This document shows, piece after piece, positions 54,690 through 64,000 of a stretch of DNA of 64,000 bases; position 1 is the first letter of the stretch, and the number at the start of each line of letters is the position of its first letter. The stretch is taken from the NCBI GenBank assembly GCA_029215795.1, contig JARDYH010000001.1, forward strand, positions 230,233,654-230,297,653, read 5' to 3'. A program made the position numbers and the translations under genes. Source of the stretch: Anniella stebbinsi. Lineage: Eukaryota > Chordata > Lepidosauria > Squamata > Anniellidae. The notes beneath the pieces are model-generated. The model ran no database searches, had not been told where the DNA came from, and was given only the letters and a program-made list of their open reading frames with translations.

Positions 54690-55045
54690 CAGGAGTGTCA
54701 TCACATGGGGGAGGGGAAATCGTGTTTCCTTACCGTTGCTTTTCTGCCCCTGCTTCTGTCCTTCAGTACTTCCTCTTTCCTCCTGGAGAGGAAAGAGGAA
54801 ATAAATAAAGACCACGTGGCCCATTCAAGGGCATTTTTGTATCGCACTGCTTTTCCTGCACACAGCAGGAGATTGTGGCACATTCCGGGGTGCTTTTTTT
54901 TTTTAAAAAAAGTCAGATTAAAAGGGGTCTATTTTGTGATGGAAAAATGAGCGGAAGGAGCAGGAGACACGCGTGAGGCAGACACCGTCATCTAAAGGAT
55001 GCCCGCACATCTGTAAGTGGAAAGTAGCGAGCGTGTGCTAAAATA
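54690..55045 (+). repeat. Dispersed 350-bp repeat, copy 2
   Basis: Same landmarks as 20985-21340 (GGGGAAATCGTGTTTCCTTACCG, TGCTTTTCCTGCACACAGCAGGA, TGTGATGGAAAAATGAGCGGAAGG). It ends just before the (TTA)n tail of the L2 at 55063. Confidence 0.7.
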
Positions 55046-55062
55046 CTGTCCTTACACTACTG

Positions 55063-55096
<34 letters not shown>

Positions 55097-55930
55097 GCAT
55101 TTATATACCACCCCATAGCCAAAGCTCTCTGGGAGGTTTTAAAAAATTAAAAACATTGAATATTAAAAATAACGATATAAAAAATTTAAAAAGCACAAAA
55201 CAGATTATAAATACATTATCCATTTAAAACAACTATTATGGGTCAAACAATAACAAAACCCTCAACATACGCTGTTAAATGCCTGGGAGAAGAGAAAAGT
55301 CTTGACCTGGTGCTGAAAAGATAACAATGTTGGTGCCAGGCGAGCCTCGTCGGGGAGATCATTCCATAATTGGGGGGCCACCACAGAAAAGGCCCTCTCC
55401 CTTGTTGCCAACCTCTGAGCTTCCCTCGGAGTAGGCACTTGGAGGAGGACCTTAGATGTTGATCGTAGTGTATGGGTAGGTTTGTGTCGGGAGAGGCGTT
55501 CCATCAGGTATTGTAGTCCCAAGCCAGGTAAGGCTTTATAGGTTTAAACCAGCACCTTGAATCGGGCTTGGAAATATACAGGAAGCCAATGCAAGCGGGC
55601 CAGGGTTGGTCTTATATGTTCGAACCTTCTGGTCCCTGTTATCAATCTGGCTGCTGCATTTTGCACAAGCTGCAGCTTCCGAACCATCTTCAAAGGCAGC
55701 CCCACGTACAGCACATTGCAGTAATCCAACTTGGAGATTACCAGAGCATAGACAACTGAAGTCAAGTTATCCCTGTCCAGATAGGGCCGTAGCTAGGCCA
55801 CCAACCGAAGTTGCTAGAAGGCACTCTGTGCCACCAAGGCCACCTGAGCCTAATGTGCCAGAGATGGTCCTAGGAGAACCCCCAAGCTATGAACCCACTC
55901 CTTCAGGTGGAGTACAACCCCATCCAGCGG
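55063..55930 (-). pseudogene. L2-clade LINE, RT C-terminal third and 3' end
   Basis: Minus strand. (TTA)n tail at 55064-55096 and 3' end CCTCCCAGAGAGCTTTGGCTATGGGG. Coding remnants read (from the right) GVLL...PSLAH, then SVVYALVISKLDYCNVLYVGLP, LQLVQNAAARLITGTRRFEHIRP, LARLHWLPVYFQARFK and, in a second frame, MERLSRHKPTHTLRS, RERAFSVVAPQLWNDLPDEA, FLFSQAF. At least one frameshift (near 55540) and a stop are present. The YADD part lies beyond the 5' truncation. Same subfamily as 45938-46435. Confidence 0.85.
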
Positions 55931-55994
55931 TATTGAAGTGCATTAATAACTGATAGGGCACAATCCACATTCCATATACCACTTTCATATTGCA

Positions 55995-56350
55995 TCATCA
56001 GACAAGCGTTTTATTGCGCACTCGTTACTGGCCACTCACATTTTTTCACGGGTGCTTTTGATGACAACGTCCGCCTCCCACATGTTTCCCGCTCCTTCTG
56101 GTCTTTTTTCCATGACAAAATAAGACCCAGAAAATCTGATTTTTTTAATTGAAGCGAAACTTGTTGTCATTTCCTGCTGTGTGCAGGAAAAGCAGTGCGA
56201 TAAAAAAGGCCACCGAATGGGCCATGTGGTTGTTGCTGCGTCCTCTTTCTTCCCCGTGTGAAAAAAGAGGAAGCTGTTTGTCACTATTGTGGGACTGCAG
56301 CAGGTGGTCAAAGCGACAGTAGAGAAATGCGATTCCCCCCAGCCGATGAT
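55995..56350 (-). repeat. Dispersed 350-bp repeat, copy 3
   Basis: Reverse complement of 20985-21340 and 54690-55045 (CCTGCTGTGTGCAGGAAAAGCAGTGCGAT, GACAAAATAAGACCC). This copy keeps the 3' end GTGAGTGGCCAGTAACGAGTGCGCAATAAAACGCTTGT (split across 56002-56040), shared with family F8 at 4427 and 63519. Confidence 0.7.
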
Positions 56351-56834
56351 GCTTATACTGTTATTTCCTGCTTTTTATTCCACATCCGTAATGATTTGAC
56401 ACAAGGTGTAGATCTGGCAAAGGATATATTTCTTATGCAAGCAAGTATCATAGGGAGACAGGCAAGTGAAAAACTACATCATGGGTTTAGTTCAATGAAC
56501 CCTCCGAACTGTCTAGGAGGCTTGAGAAGGGAAACCTACACATACCTCGCTTCAATGAAACCTCCTACATCCCAAAGGGGTTGGATGACGGGGAGGGGGG
56601 GAATTTCAGCATGTGTTGTATAGTTCAAGGATCCTGTCTTGGTTATATATAAGATAAAATTGCAAATAGCAGCATGTTTTAAAGGCGTTTGTTGGGATTG
56701 TTTCTGTATATTTTGCAATAATAAGCAATACAGATTCTCCTGAGGAAAAATCATACATAATCTTAAAGACAGGGATATGAGGGACACCAAGCAAGAACAG
56801 TGTGGTTAAACCACTAAGACCAACAGCAGTAACA
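56351..56834. other. No gene recognised
   Basis: Frames up to 121 codons across this stretch have no motif. Nothing supported. Confidence 0.35.
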
Positions 56835-57070
56835 GCCAGTGTGGTGTAGTGGCTAGAGTGTTGGACTGGGAGTCAGGAGATCTGGGTTCTCGTCCCCACT
56901 CGGCCATGGAAGCTCACTGGGTGACTGGGCCAGTTACAGACTCTCAGACCAACCTACCTCACAGGGTTGTTGTTGTGAGGATAAAATGGAGAGGTGGGGG
57001 ATTATTATGCACACTGCCTTGGGTTTCTTGGAGGAAAAAGGCAGGATATACTAAATGTAATAAAATAATA
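56835..57070 (+). mobile_element. tRNA-derived SINE
   Basis: Best-preserved SINE here. A-box region GTGTGGTGTAGTGGCTAGAG (56840-56859), B box GGTTCTCGTCC (56884-56894), CATGGAAGCTCACTGGGTGAC, CCTCACAGGGTTGTTGTTGTGAGGATAAAATGG, and 3' end TTGGAGGAAAAAGGCAGGATATA with AATGTAATAAAATAATAAT. No intact tRNA fold. Confidence 0.85.
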
Positions 57071-57756
57071 ATGTTTGATTGTTAAAGGTTTGATTGTTAA
57101 AGGCATCAATACAGTTTTAGAAATTCTAAATTCATGGAATGATAACACATGTGAAAGGAGATCAGGTTTTCTTTTGTTTTCAAAAAAAGTCTTAGTTTTT
57201 TGAAAAATTTCTATGTTTCATAACACAACCACAAGCTCTGTGGTATAGTGGTTGTGTAATGAAACATATAGAAAGGCAAAGAAAGAAAACCCCGGGGGGG
57301 GGACATGTGTAAGAGACCTGATCTTAATCTCACAAAGAATCTAGAAGCAGAAGCCTCAATAAAGTGTCTGGTTAAAACCTCATGTAGAAAATCCCTACCA
57401 CACTTTGGCTCCATACTCACTGAGACACAAATCTTTTTTCATCCCGTCATCTTCTACCAGTATGACTGAACCAAAATGACTCCTCTGATGTTGCTGTCCC
57501 CACACACATGTTATGAGGAGGGCTCCCTTTTGAGAGACTCTTTGGCAAATAAAGTGTTTCCCCATCTTTCTGGCTGTGGTCTTGGCAGCAGTGTTGATTA
57601 TGTTCCTCACCGCTGCTCAAGGCCATTTCCCCCACATTGCCTTTGCTCTCCTTTGTCTTTATGATAATAATAGCCCATTGCCAATCAGATTTGACTATAT
57701 GATAATCATAAAGCCGGATGAGACAGAGGGCACTACTGCCTAACCTCACTCTAGTA
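57071..57756. other. No gene recognised
   Basis: Minus frames of 60-100 codons overlap one another and have no recognisable motif. A G run CCCCGGGGGGGGG lies at 57291-57301. Confidence 0.35.
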
Positions 57757-57831
57757 CAGAGCTTCGGCTATCAGGCGGTATAGAAATAAAATAAATAAAT
57801 GAAATAAATAAATAAAATAATAAATAAAGAG
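57757..57831 (+). mobile_element. L2 3'-end stub
   Basis: AGAGCTTCGGCTATCAGGCGGTATAGAAATA followed by interrupted AAATAAAT repeats to 57831. Only the terminal bases of an L2 are present. Confidence 0.8.
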
Positions 57832-58559
57832 GGGAAACAGTGGCCTGACTGACCCTACTGCGTGGATCACAGCACTACCACTTCAAACAATACTACAAAT
57901 AAGAGGTGAAGAGAGGCAGAGAAGGGACTTTTCACTCTGCAGTCTCCCCTTTGGAAACCAAAATGTTCGGTATCTAACATTCAACTGAGTCCTTGTTGAG
58001 CAAATGATACAATGGTGGAAATACATTTTCATGCCATGTATAACTTGTTTTGCTTTATAGTTGAGACAAACCAAGTGCTCACAGCTGTGGGATATATATT
58101 TATACATATACATATACTCTGCAGGTTTAGCAGTGAGGGATTCCCAGACATACATGAACATTTATCTGCTGTCTGCCACACTGAGGCTTGTTTAGAAGTT
58201 GCTATTTATCAACTGGATTTCAACTGCGCGTTTCGTATTTCCAGAAAAAACCCTTCACCAAGGAGCTGAAAGAAGCAGGTTCAGAGTCTGGATGGAGGAC
58301 AGATTGTGACAAATGGCCTCATCTGCATTCTCATTTCTCTATTGTTATTCAAATCAATGAGCACCTGCCGTCAGCTTGCTGTCTGCTGTATGGAGACTAT
58401 CATTTACATTTTGGCTCCCTAACGGTGGAGGGATTACACCCCGTTTTTTAAGCAGATACTCTGACTCCGAAGACTTGTTCCCCAATACCTGTATTGTGAC
58501 CAGTATTTGTGGCCAATGCAGCAGTGAGAGAAAACAGCCCCAGCCTCAAAGATTAGGCT
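57832..58559. other. No gene recognised
   Basis: Sequence left of the L2 at 58560. Nothing supported. Confidence 0.35.
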
Positions 58560-59775
58560 AGGTGGTGCTGGGGGATTATTGCTCTGTGCCATGGCACCCT
58601 GGTCATGGGGTTCCACAGGGTTCTATTTTATTCCCTATGCTGTTCAACATTTACATGAAACCGCTGGGAGAGGCTATCAGGAAATGTGGGCTGAGGTGTC
58701 ATCAATATACGGATGACACCCAGCTCTACCTCTCCTTTTCATCAAACCCAGGCGAGGCAGTGGCTGTTCTGAATCAGTGCCTGGGCACAGTAATGGATTG
58801 GATGAGGGTCAACAAACTGAGACTTAATCCAGACAAGATGGAGGTACTGTTTGTGGGTGGTTCATCTGTCTGGCTAGATGATGTCCAACCTGTCCTGGAG
58901 GGGGTTGCATTCCCCCTAAAGGATCGGGTCCGTAATTTGGGGGTGCTCCTGGATCCAGAACTGGCACCTGAGGTACAGGTGAACTCTGTGGCAAAGAGCA
59001 CTTTTTATCAGCTTAGGCTGATATACCAACTGCGCCCTTATCAAGACAGAGATAGCCTAGCTACAGTTATCCATGCCCTGATAACCTCTCGTCTGTATTA
59101 CTGCAATGCGTTATACGTGGGTCTGCCTTTGAAAACGGCCCAGAAATTCAGCTGGTACAAAACAGGGCAGCCAGACTGTTAACAGGGACTGGCCATTGAG
59201 ACCACATTACGCCAGTCCTTTTCCAGCTTCACTGGCTGCTGGTCCAGATCCGGGCTTGATTCAAAGTGTTGGTATTAACATTCAAAGCCCTAAATGGCTT
59301 GGGTCCAGGTTATCTGAAGGAACGCCTCCTCCCATATGTACCTGCCTGGACCCTAAGATCATCCTTGGGGGTCCTTCTCCATGAGCCCCTGCCAAACGAA
59401 GTGAGACAGGTGGCTACTAGGAGGAGGGCCTTTTTTGCTGTGGCACCCTGGCTGCGGAATGAGCTCCCCAGAGAGGTTTGCCTGGCATCTACATTATACT
59501 CCTTTAGACGCCAGGTGAAGACCTTTTTATTTTCACCTTGTTTATTTTGTTTTTTAACCTGCTGTTTAAATTTGTATTTTAAATCCCTATCAATTTCTGC
59601 ATGGCTGCTCGGTTTTTATCCTGGTTGTGCTTTTATACTGTATTTTAAATTATGCTTTTATACTGTCGTTTTATATTTTGAATGGTTTTGAATGGTTTTA
59701 ATTTTTGTAAACTGCCCAGAGAGCTTTGGCTATTGGGCGGTATAGAAATGCAGTAAATAAATAAATAAATAAATA
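58560..59775 (+). mobile_element. L2-clade LINE, 5'-truncated, with 3' end
   Basis: Begins inside the RT domain and runs to the typical 3' terminus ACTGCCCAGAGAGCTTTGGCTATTGGGCGGTATAG and (AAAT)n at 59751-59775. The only L2 copy here besides 37-1972 with long open stretches. Confidence 0.88.
58562..59691 (+). pseudogene. L2 reverse transcriptase, C-terminal half, frameshifted
   Basis: First frame 58562-59182 (206 codons) shows HGVPQGSILFPMLFNIYMKPL, QYTDDTQLYLSF (catalytic box, YTDD in place of YADD), NKLRLNPDKMEVLFV, GVLLDPELAPEVQV and TVIHALITSRLYYCNALYVGLP. Small indels near 59145-59265 move the reading to 59266-59691, which continues LVLTFKALNGLGPGYLKERL, ATRRRAFFAVAPWLRNELPREV and SFRRQVKTFLFS. 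RT blocks before GVPQG, including the first catalytic Asp, are missing by truncation. Confidence 0.87.
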
Positions 59776-60039
59776 GGTGAGGAAGGCCACTTCAGATGGT
59801 TGATTCTGGCCACCAATAAAGGACAGCAAGATGGCAGTTCTTTAATCAAATACTATTGTTTCACTGTGTGGGGAAGGCCTTTGTTTGGGCTTTCTAGCTC
59901 AACTATTAGCCCATTCCTCTTCAGCAGCTGCCCCTGCTCCCAGGACATGACTCCTGCTGCAATTAGGCTTTTAAAAGGTTGTAGCCTGCCGGTGGGGAAG
60001 GGGTGGGTGGGTGGAAGCAGTGAAATGATCTTATTTACG

Positions 60040-60345
60040 TAGGCTGACCATATGAAAAGGAGGACAGGCTCATGCAACTTTAACTGTTGTAGAGAAAAGG
60101 GAATTTCAGCCAGGGTCATTTGTATGCAATTCGTACTTGGTGAAATTCCCTCTTCATTACAACAGTTAAAGCTGCAGGGGCCCTGCCTTCTTTTGTATAT
60201 GGTCACTCTAGTATAGTGCTTGAAACTTTAATTGTTGTGATGAAGAGAGGATTTCACCAGGTACTAATTGCATACAAATGACACCGGCTGAAATTGCCTT
60301 TTCTCTACAACTGCTAAAGTTACATGAGCCCTGTTCTCCTTTTCA
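60040..60345 (-). mobile_element. Fold-back hAT MITE (family F1), right end eroded
   Basis: Left end TAGGCTGACCATATGAAAAGGAGG is intact. The right end stops at CTGTTCTCCTTTTCAA, losing the last 15-20 bp. The complete inner unit CTGCCTTCTTTTGTATATGGTCACTCTA is on the left (minus orientation). The minus frame at 59853-60206 runs through it and is not a gene. Confidence 0.85.
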
Positions 60346-60518
60346 ATTTCTGAGTATTGATCAGAGACAAGGCAGGAACGCTGGCAGGCCAAATGTGGAC
60401 CTCCTGTAGCCTATCCCTGCGTTAAAATGTCCTGAGCCAGTGCTAAGCGAAAGGTACTCTTGGTGTGCTCCGTAGCACTCCCTTTTTTGTGACTACTTCA
60501 CACATTCTAGGACTGAAC

Positions 60519-60715
60519 TTAAGAACGTAAAATGAGCCATGCTGGATCAGACCAAGGGCCCATGTTGTCCAGCATTCTGTTCACGCAGTGGCCAACCGGC
60601 TGTTGACCAGGAACCCACAAGCAGGACATGAGTGCAACCGCACCCTCCCACCCAACTGATATACATAGGTTTACCACCTTTGCTACTGGTGGTAGCACAT
60701 TGCAACTGGAGAAGG
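60519..60715 (-). mobile_element. CR1-group LINE 3' end
   Basis: TAAGAACGTAAAATGAGCCATGCTGGATCAGACCAAGGGCCCATG (two phrases of one unit) with AGCATTCTGTTCACGCAGTGGCCAACC...CAAGCAGGACATGAGTGCAA, the same 3' region as 20394-20620 and 33735. No coding part left. Confidence 0.72.
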
Positions 60716-60724
60716 AGGCATAGA

Positions 60725-61790
60725 ATAAAGACACAGATACCAGAGCTTGGGATAAACTAGGGCCTTTTTATTTAACCAATACGGGAGATTCACCCTCTCC
60801 CTGGATCTGCATGTGAAAGTGTGGGAATCTTATATATCCTTATCTCAGGCAACTTTATGGGCTTTATGGAGAGTGGCTTTATGGGTGAGCCACTCTCCAA
60901 AGCCAGGAGTCAAGTAAACCCAGACCCTCTCTTATGTGACACTTGGTAAGTGTGGGGAGATCGCTCTGCGTCATACACCCTTTGGTACTGTAAAACTCTG
61001 AGTAGATGAAGCAGGCATATCATATCCTGACATGCGATCCATAGACACCCCCTAGGAGCAGGTCCTCTGGATATGCCAATCACCAAAATGTGCCAGAGTG
61101 CTCACCGTCCCTATTCTAATATAGCAAATTCCTGCACATCTCACCAAAGGAGGGTGCCAAGCCTCTGCTTCTATGTCCTACCCCCACCAGCCTAGGGGAA
61201 ATCCCGCAGGTCCACATGCAGATCCTGCAGGAAAATAGCATTGCCTACATTGGACAGATGAACCCATCTCCCCTTTAAAGTTCCAATCTGGTGAATTTTT
61301 TTTGGGATGGCGGATCATGCATCCCTGCCAATCCTTTATCTATTGACTTGGTGTCATTGCCCTATTTACACTATGGGCTTCCCCACCCTCACACCTTTGC
61401 TGCTGAGGAAGCAAGTTTGATCACACATTACAAATATCTGGCCATCCAGATATCCTCTAGGTCTGCCCTAGCCTATAAAGTTGGGGACTTCCACTCCAGG
61501 AACCCCATCGTATCCCCCCCAGGTGGGTACCACACCTGTGGTGGGGCAAAACCAACACTCTCCACCTATTTTGCTCCCCACTAATTCTTCCCTTGTCAAA
61601 GCTGGAAAGCGAAAGAGGCTGATGCTTGGTGGGTCTGGCCTTTATAGACTCTGCCCCGCCCTTGCCTCACATGGCACATGTGTCCTGTACATGCAAGGTG
61701 CCTTATTCTGTTCCTCCCCACTAGCAACAGCCGTTTCCCCGCCCAAGCCTTCCTGGCTGGGCAGGTATTAGGTTAGCTATCAGGAGAGGC
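60725..61790 (-). mobile_element. Internally deleted relative of the Ngaro-like element
   Basis: The minus strand has a promoter-like 5' part with CTATAAAGGCCAGA (61633-61648), as in 42402-42413. It is followed directly by hydrolase-like sequence (61580-61190) and a 3' part ending near GGTTAAATAAAAAGGCCC (60750-60770). RT, RNase H and recombinase are gone. Homologous phrases are CACCTGTGGTGGGG (61534) versus CACCTGCGGTGGGG (39500), and GGACAGATGAACCC (61253) versus GATAAATGGACCCC (39195). Boundaries are approximate. Confidence 0.6.
61190..61580 (-). pseudogene. Decayed SGNH-hydrolase segment
   Basis: Aligns by eye, on the minus strand, with the segment of the intact hydrolase frame running from before HLGGNDLG to the DGVHLS region (39500-39105). 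The GGND equivalent is degraded (reads roughly W-G-G-Y-D-G), and indels break the frame. The plus-strand open frames over this stretch are accidental. Confidence 0.5.
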
Positions 61791-62829
61791 ATTAAAGCCT
61801 CAGGCATTAAAAGCAGGATTCAAGTAAGCCCTCTATCAAATCGAGCTGTTTCTTATCAAAAGTGGCTTTCTGAGCATTCCATGACATATATCTTTAAAGG
61901 CATGAGTGATATTTCCTCTGCTGGTTGCGACCCATTGGTTCGGAAGCTTGGCTCAGCTTTTGGTATTTGGAATGTGAAAGCTAAATAATCCTGTAGGCAT
62001 ATAGGCAGCAGGTGCCCTTTACACCCATGCTGTCATTAGAGAAGATGATGAATGTGAGGTAAGGTGGGGAAGGAACTAAGAATTAGCCAACTCTACAATG
62101 GTATAAACTGTAGTAGTAGTAATAATGATAATGATAATAATAATAATAGGAAAAGGTCACAATTATTCCATTAGTCACATCAGTCACCAGCACCACATCT
62201 AAAAACTATACAGAAAACCACCAGAAACTGGGCCTACCAAAATACATCAGCATCCAGAAAGTAGTCATACTTAAAACATGCTCAATTGTCAGGCAATTCC
62301 TGAATCTGTAAAAAAACCAGCATGACTTGGCAAAGCCCATCATGTCCATCTAGAAAAACCATCATGAGCGAGAAAGAGAATAATAATAATAATAATAATA
62401 GGCAGCCATTATACTGTATTTTACTGAATCATACCCTGAAAACTCTTAATGGACGTGAATGCTTAGCAAACTGGGCAGTTTAAAATCAATTATCTTGCCT
62501 ATGGAAAGAGACTTGGGACTGTTTTCATATAGATTTTTATTTCTTTCTTATTGGACTAAGATGTCATTCCTGTCAACTAAATTCAAACTAATTTTCTGAA
62601 GGCAAGTGAAAAAAGGTTGCAATTTTGTTCACTTTGCTGATTTCACAGACTCTCTTAGCCTTTAGGTGACAGGATTTCTTGTGTTGTTATCTATAATTCT
62701 TCTTTACCCGTGGGGCCGTTTCTCAGGGGATACAGATTTCCTTTACAAGGAAAGCACTTCTACAAAGCAAGAAACATGCAAATCCCTTAAAGGAAACCAA
62801 GAGCATTCGTTCTGTTGTATGTGCATCCC
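61791..62829. other. No gene; AAT repeats
   Basis: Interrupted (AAT)n at 62111-62149 and (AAT)n at 62379-62400. Nothing else recognised. Confidence 0.4.
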
Positions 62830-63149
62830 TAGGCTGACCATATGAAAAGGAGGACAGAGCTCATATAACTTTAACAGTTGTAGAGAAAAGGGGATTTCAG
62901 CCAGTGTCATTTGTATGCAATTAGTTCCTGGTGATATTCCCTCTTCATCACAACAGTTAAAGTTGCAGGCACTATACTAGAGTGACCATATACAAAAGAA
63001 GGCAGGGGCCCTGCAACTTTAACTGTTGTGATGAAGAAGGAATATCACCAGGAACTAATTGCATACAAATGACACTGGCTGAAATCCCCTTTTCTCTACA
63101 ACTGTTAAAGTTACATGAGCCCTGTCCTCCTTTTCAGATGGTCAGCCTA
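62830..63149 (+). mobile_element. Fold-back hAT MITE (family F1), 320 bp
   Basis: Ends TAGGCTGACCATATG and CAGATGGTCAGCCTA. TSD TGCATCCC / TGCATTCC (62822-62829, 63150-63157; one mismatch). The complete inner unit is on the right. Very close to 5408-5727 and 27474-27793. Confidence 0.92.
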
Positions 63150-63157
63150 TGCATTCC

Positions 63158-63518
63158 TCAAATGTGACTCGCTACATGCAGCATTCATTTCCTTTTTCTT
63201 CATTTAGACAAGTGCTTTCCATGGAGGAAACACAAAACCCTCAAAGTTACTCAGGCATTTTATGATTTTCCTTTGAATTCGAGAGATTTCTTGCCATTGA
63301 TTTTGGAGACAAAATAATTATGCCCTTTGCGTCTGTATGCTAGTATTATTTTTCCCCCCTGTCCCCTTTTGCCTTTGGCCCTACCCGCTACTGGAACATG
63401 GCAATAAAATGCAACATTTATTATTATGATCAGCCTAACTGCCTGCCCCCTGCCTGAGTTGCTCGCATGAGTTCCTTTCATGAGATCTCTGGATCCAATC
63501 CAGTGTTACTAACACATT
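63158..63518. other. No gene recognised
   Basis: Nothing supported in this stretch. Confidence 0.35.
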
Positions 63519-63853
63519 TTAGGACTTCTCCACATTTAGCAAACCCCCCACAGCCTTACCAGAGCTTTGTCTTCCAGAGATTTTGTGGGTTTAACACTTG
63601 GCACAATACACCCGCTCCCCCACCCCATTTTTGCTGGTTCCTCCCCATATGTTTTATTTGTACCGCTAGGAGATGGCACTGCTTTACTGTGAGATTTCAA
63701 TTTATTACAGCATTTTGGTTTTTAAAAAAAATAAAATGGTGGATTCCTGTTTGAAAATAGCAGGATAGGCATCAGAGGTTGACGACATCTGACCTGCAAA
63801 CAGCCATGAGTGACCAGTCATGAGCGTGCAATAAAATGCTTGTTTGAAGATGT
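63519..63853 (+). repeat. Dispersed 335-bp repeat (family F8), copy 2
   Basis: Collinear with 4427-4760 from CTTCTCCACATTTAGCAAA to GAGCGTGCAATAAAATGCTTGTTTGAAGA. A shared C-rich patch (63612-63630) and CCCCATATGTTT lie in the middle. Ends CTTCTCCACA / TGTTTGAAGA are weakly inverted. Confidence 0.65.
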
Positions 63854-64000
63854 TCTTATTTGCAGCCTTATCAGTCTACAGAGTTGTGTATATTTTTGCA
63901 TAACTGGATATGAGATTGGATCAATATCCTTAAGGAATCTGCTGTATGTACAATTAAACAAGGTCAGTGGCTTTCTTTTGTTAGCGTTGTTACAGATATA

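Overview
The window is vertebrate nuclear DNA, most probably from a squamate reptile (lizard or snake). No bacterial operon structure, rRNA or tRNA gene is visible. Nearly everything recognisable is a transposable element: L2-clade and CR1-group LINEs with sauropsid-type 3' tails, tRNA-derived SINEs of the kind common in squamates, many non-autonomous hAT-like DNA elements, a tyrosine-recombinase (Ngaro/DIRS-type) retrotransposon, and A/T-rich microsatellites. No host protein-coding gene can be supported. The only candidate host exon is a 79-bp segment at 23018-23096, so the region is best read as intergenic or deep intronic.

Layout. 1-2038: 5'-truncated L2 LINE (minus strand) with a 597-codon open reverse-transcriptase frame, abutting an L2 3' stub. 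3.4-12.5 kb: a CG-rich MITE, five kinds of fold-back DNA element and L2 stubs. 12.5-17.6 kb: L2 remnants, an 80-bp direct repeat bracketing a 429-bp palindrome, and a 1-kb GC-rich hAT element with an exact 8-bp target-site duplication (TSD). 18-28 kb: microsatellites, a CR1 stub, two 119-bp palindromic MITEs with 3-bp TSDs, three copies of a 320-bp fold-back hAT MITE, and a Penelope/hammerhead-like motif. 28.8-30.95 kb: a decayed L2 split by about 740 bp of foreign sequence. 33-37 kb: second CG-rich MITE, CR1 and L2 3' ends. 38.7-42.6 kb: a nearly complete Ngaro-like element on the minus strand with overlapping RT/RNase H, tyrosine recombinase and SGNH-hydrolase frames. 45.6-47.7 kb: fold-back element with an L2 inside it, then CR1. 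49-52.9 kb: nested hAT-like elements. 53-57 kb: SINEs, L2 and a dispersed 350-bp repeat. 58.6-59.8 kb: L2 RT C-terminal part. 60-63.9 kb: more fold-back MITEs and an internally deleted relative of the Ngaro-like element.

The two most interesting structures are (1) a nine-copy, about 320-bp hAT-type MITE that appears built of four about 80-bp units arranged A-B'-B-A', so each half is itself a palindrome, with 8-bp TSDs readable at several copies; and (2) the Ngaro-like element with its hydrolase gene, plus a short derivative 20 kb away that kept the putative promoter end and part of the hydrolase but lost RT and recombinase. Other structures deserving checks are a palindromic GC-rich module shared by two different hAT families, 119-bp perfect-length palindromes with 3-bp TSDs, and the candidate exon.

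Limits: family names rest on motifs and remembered consensus features, not on a search. Element boundaries without stated TSDs are approximate.
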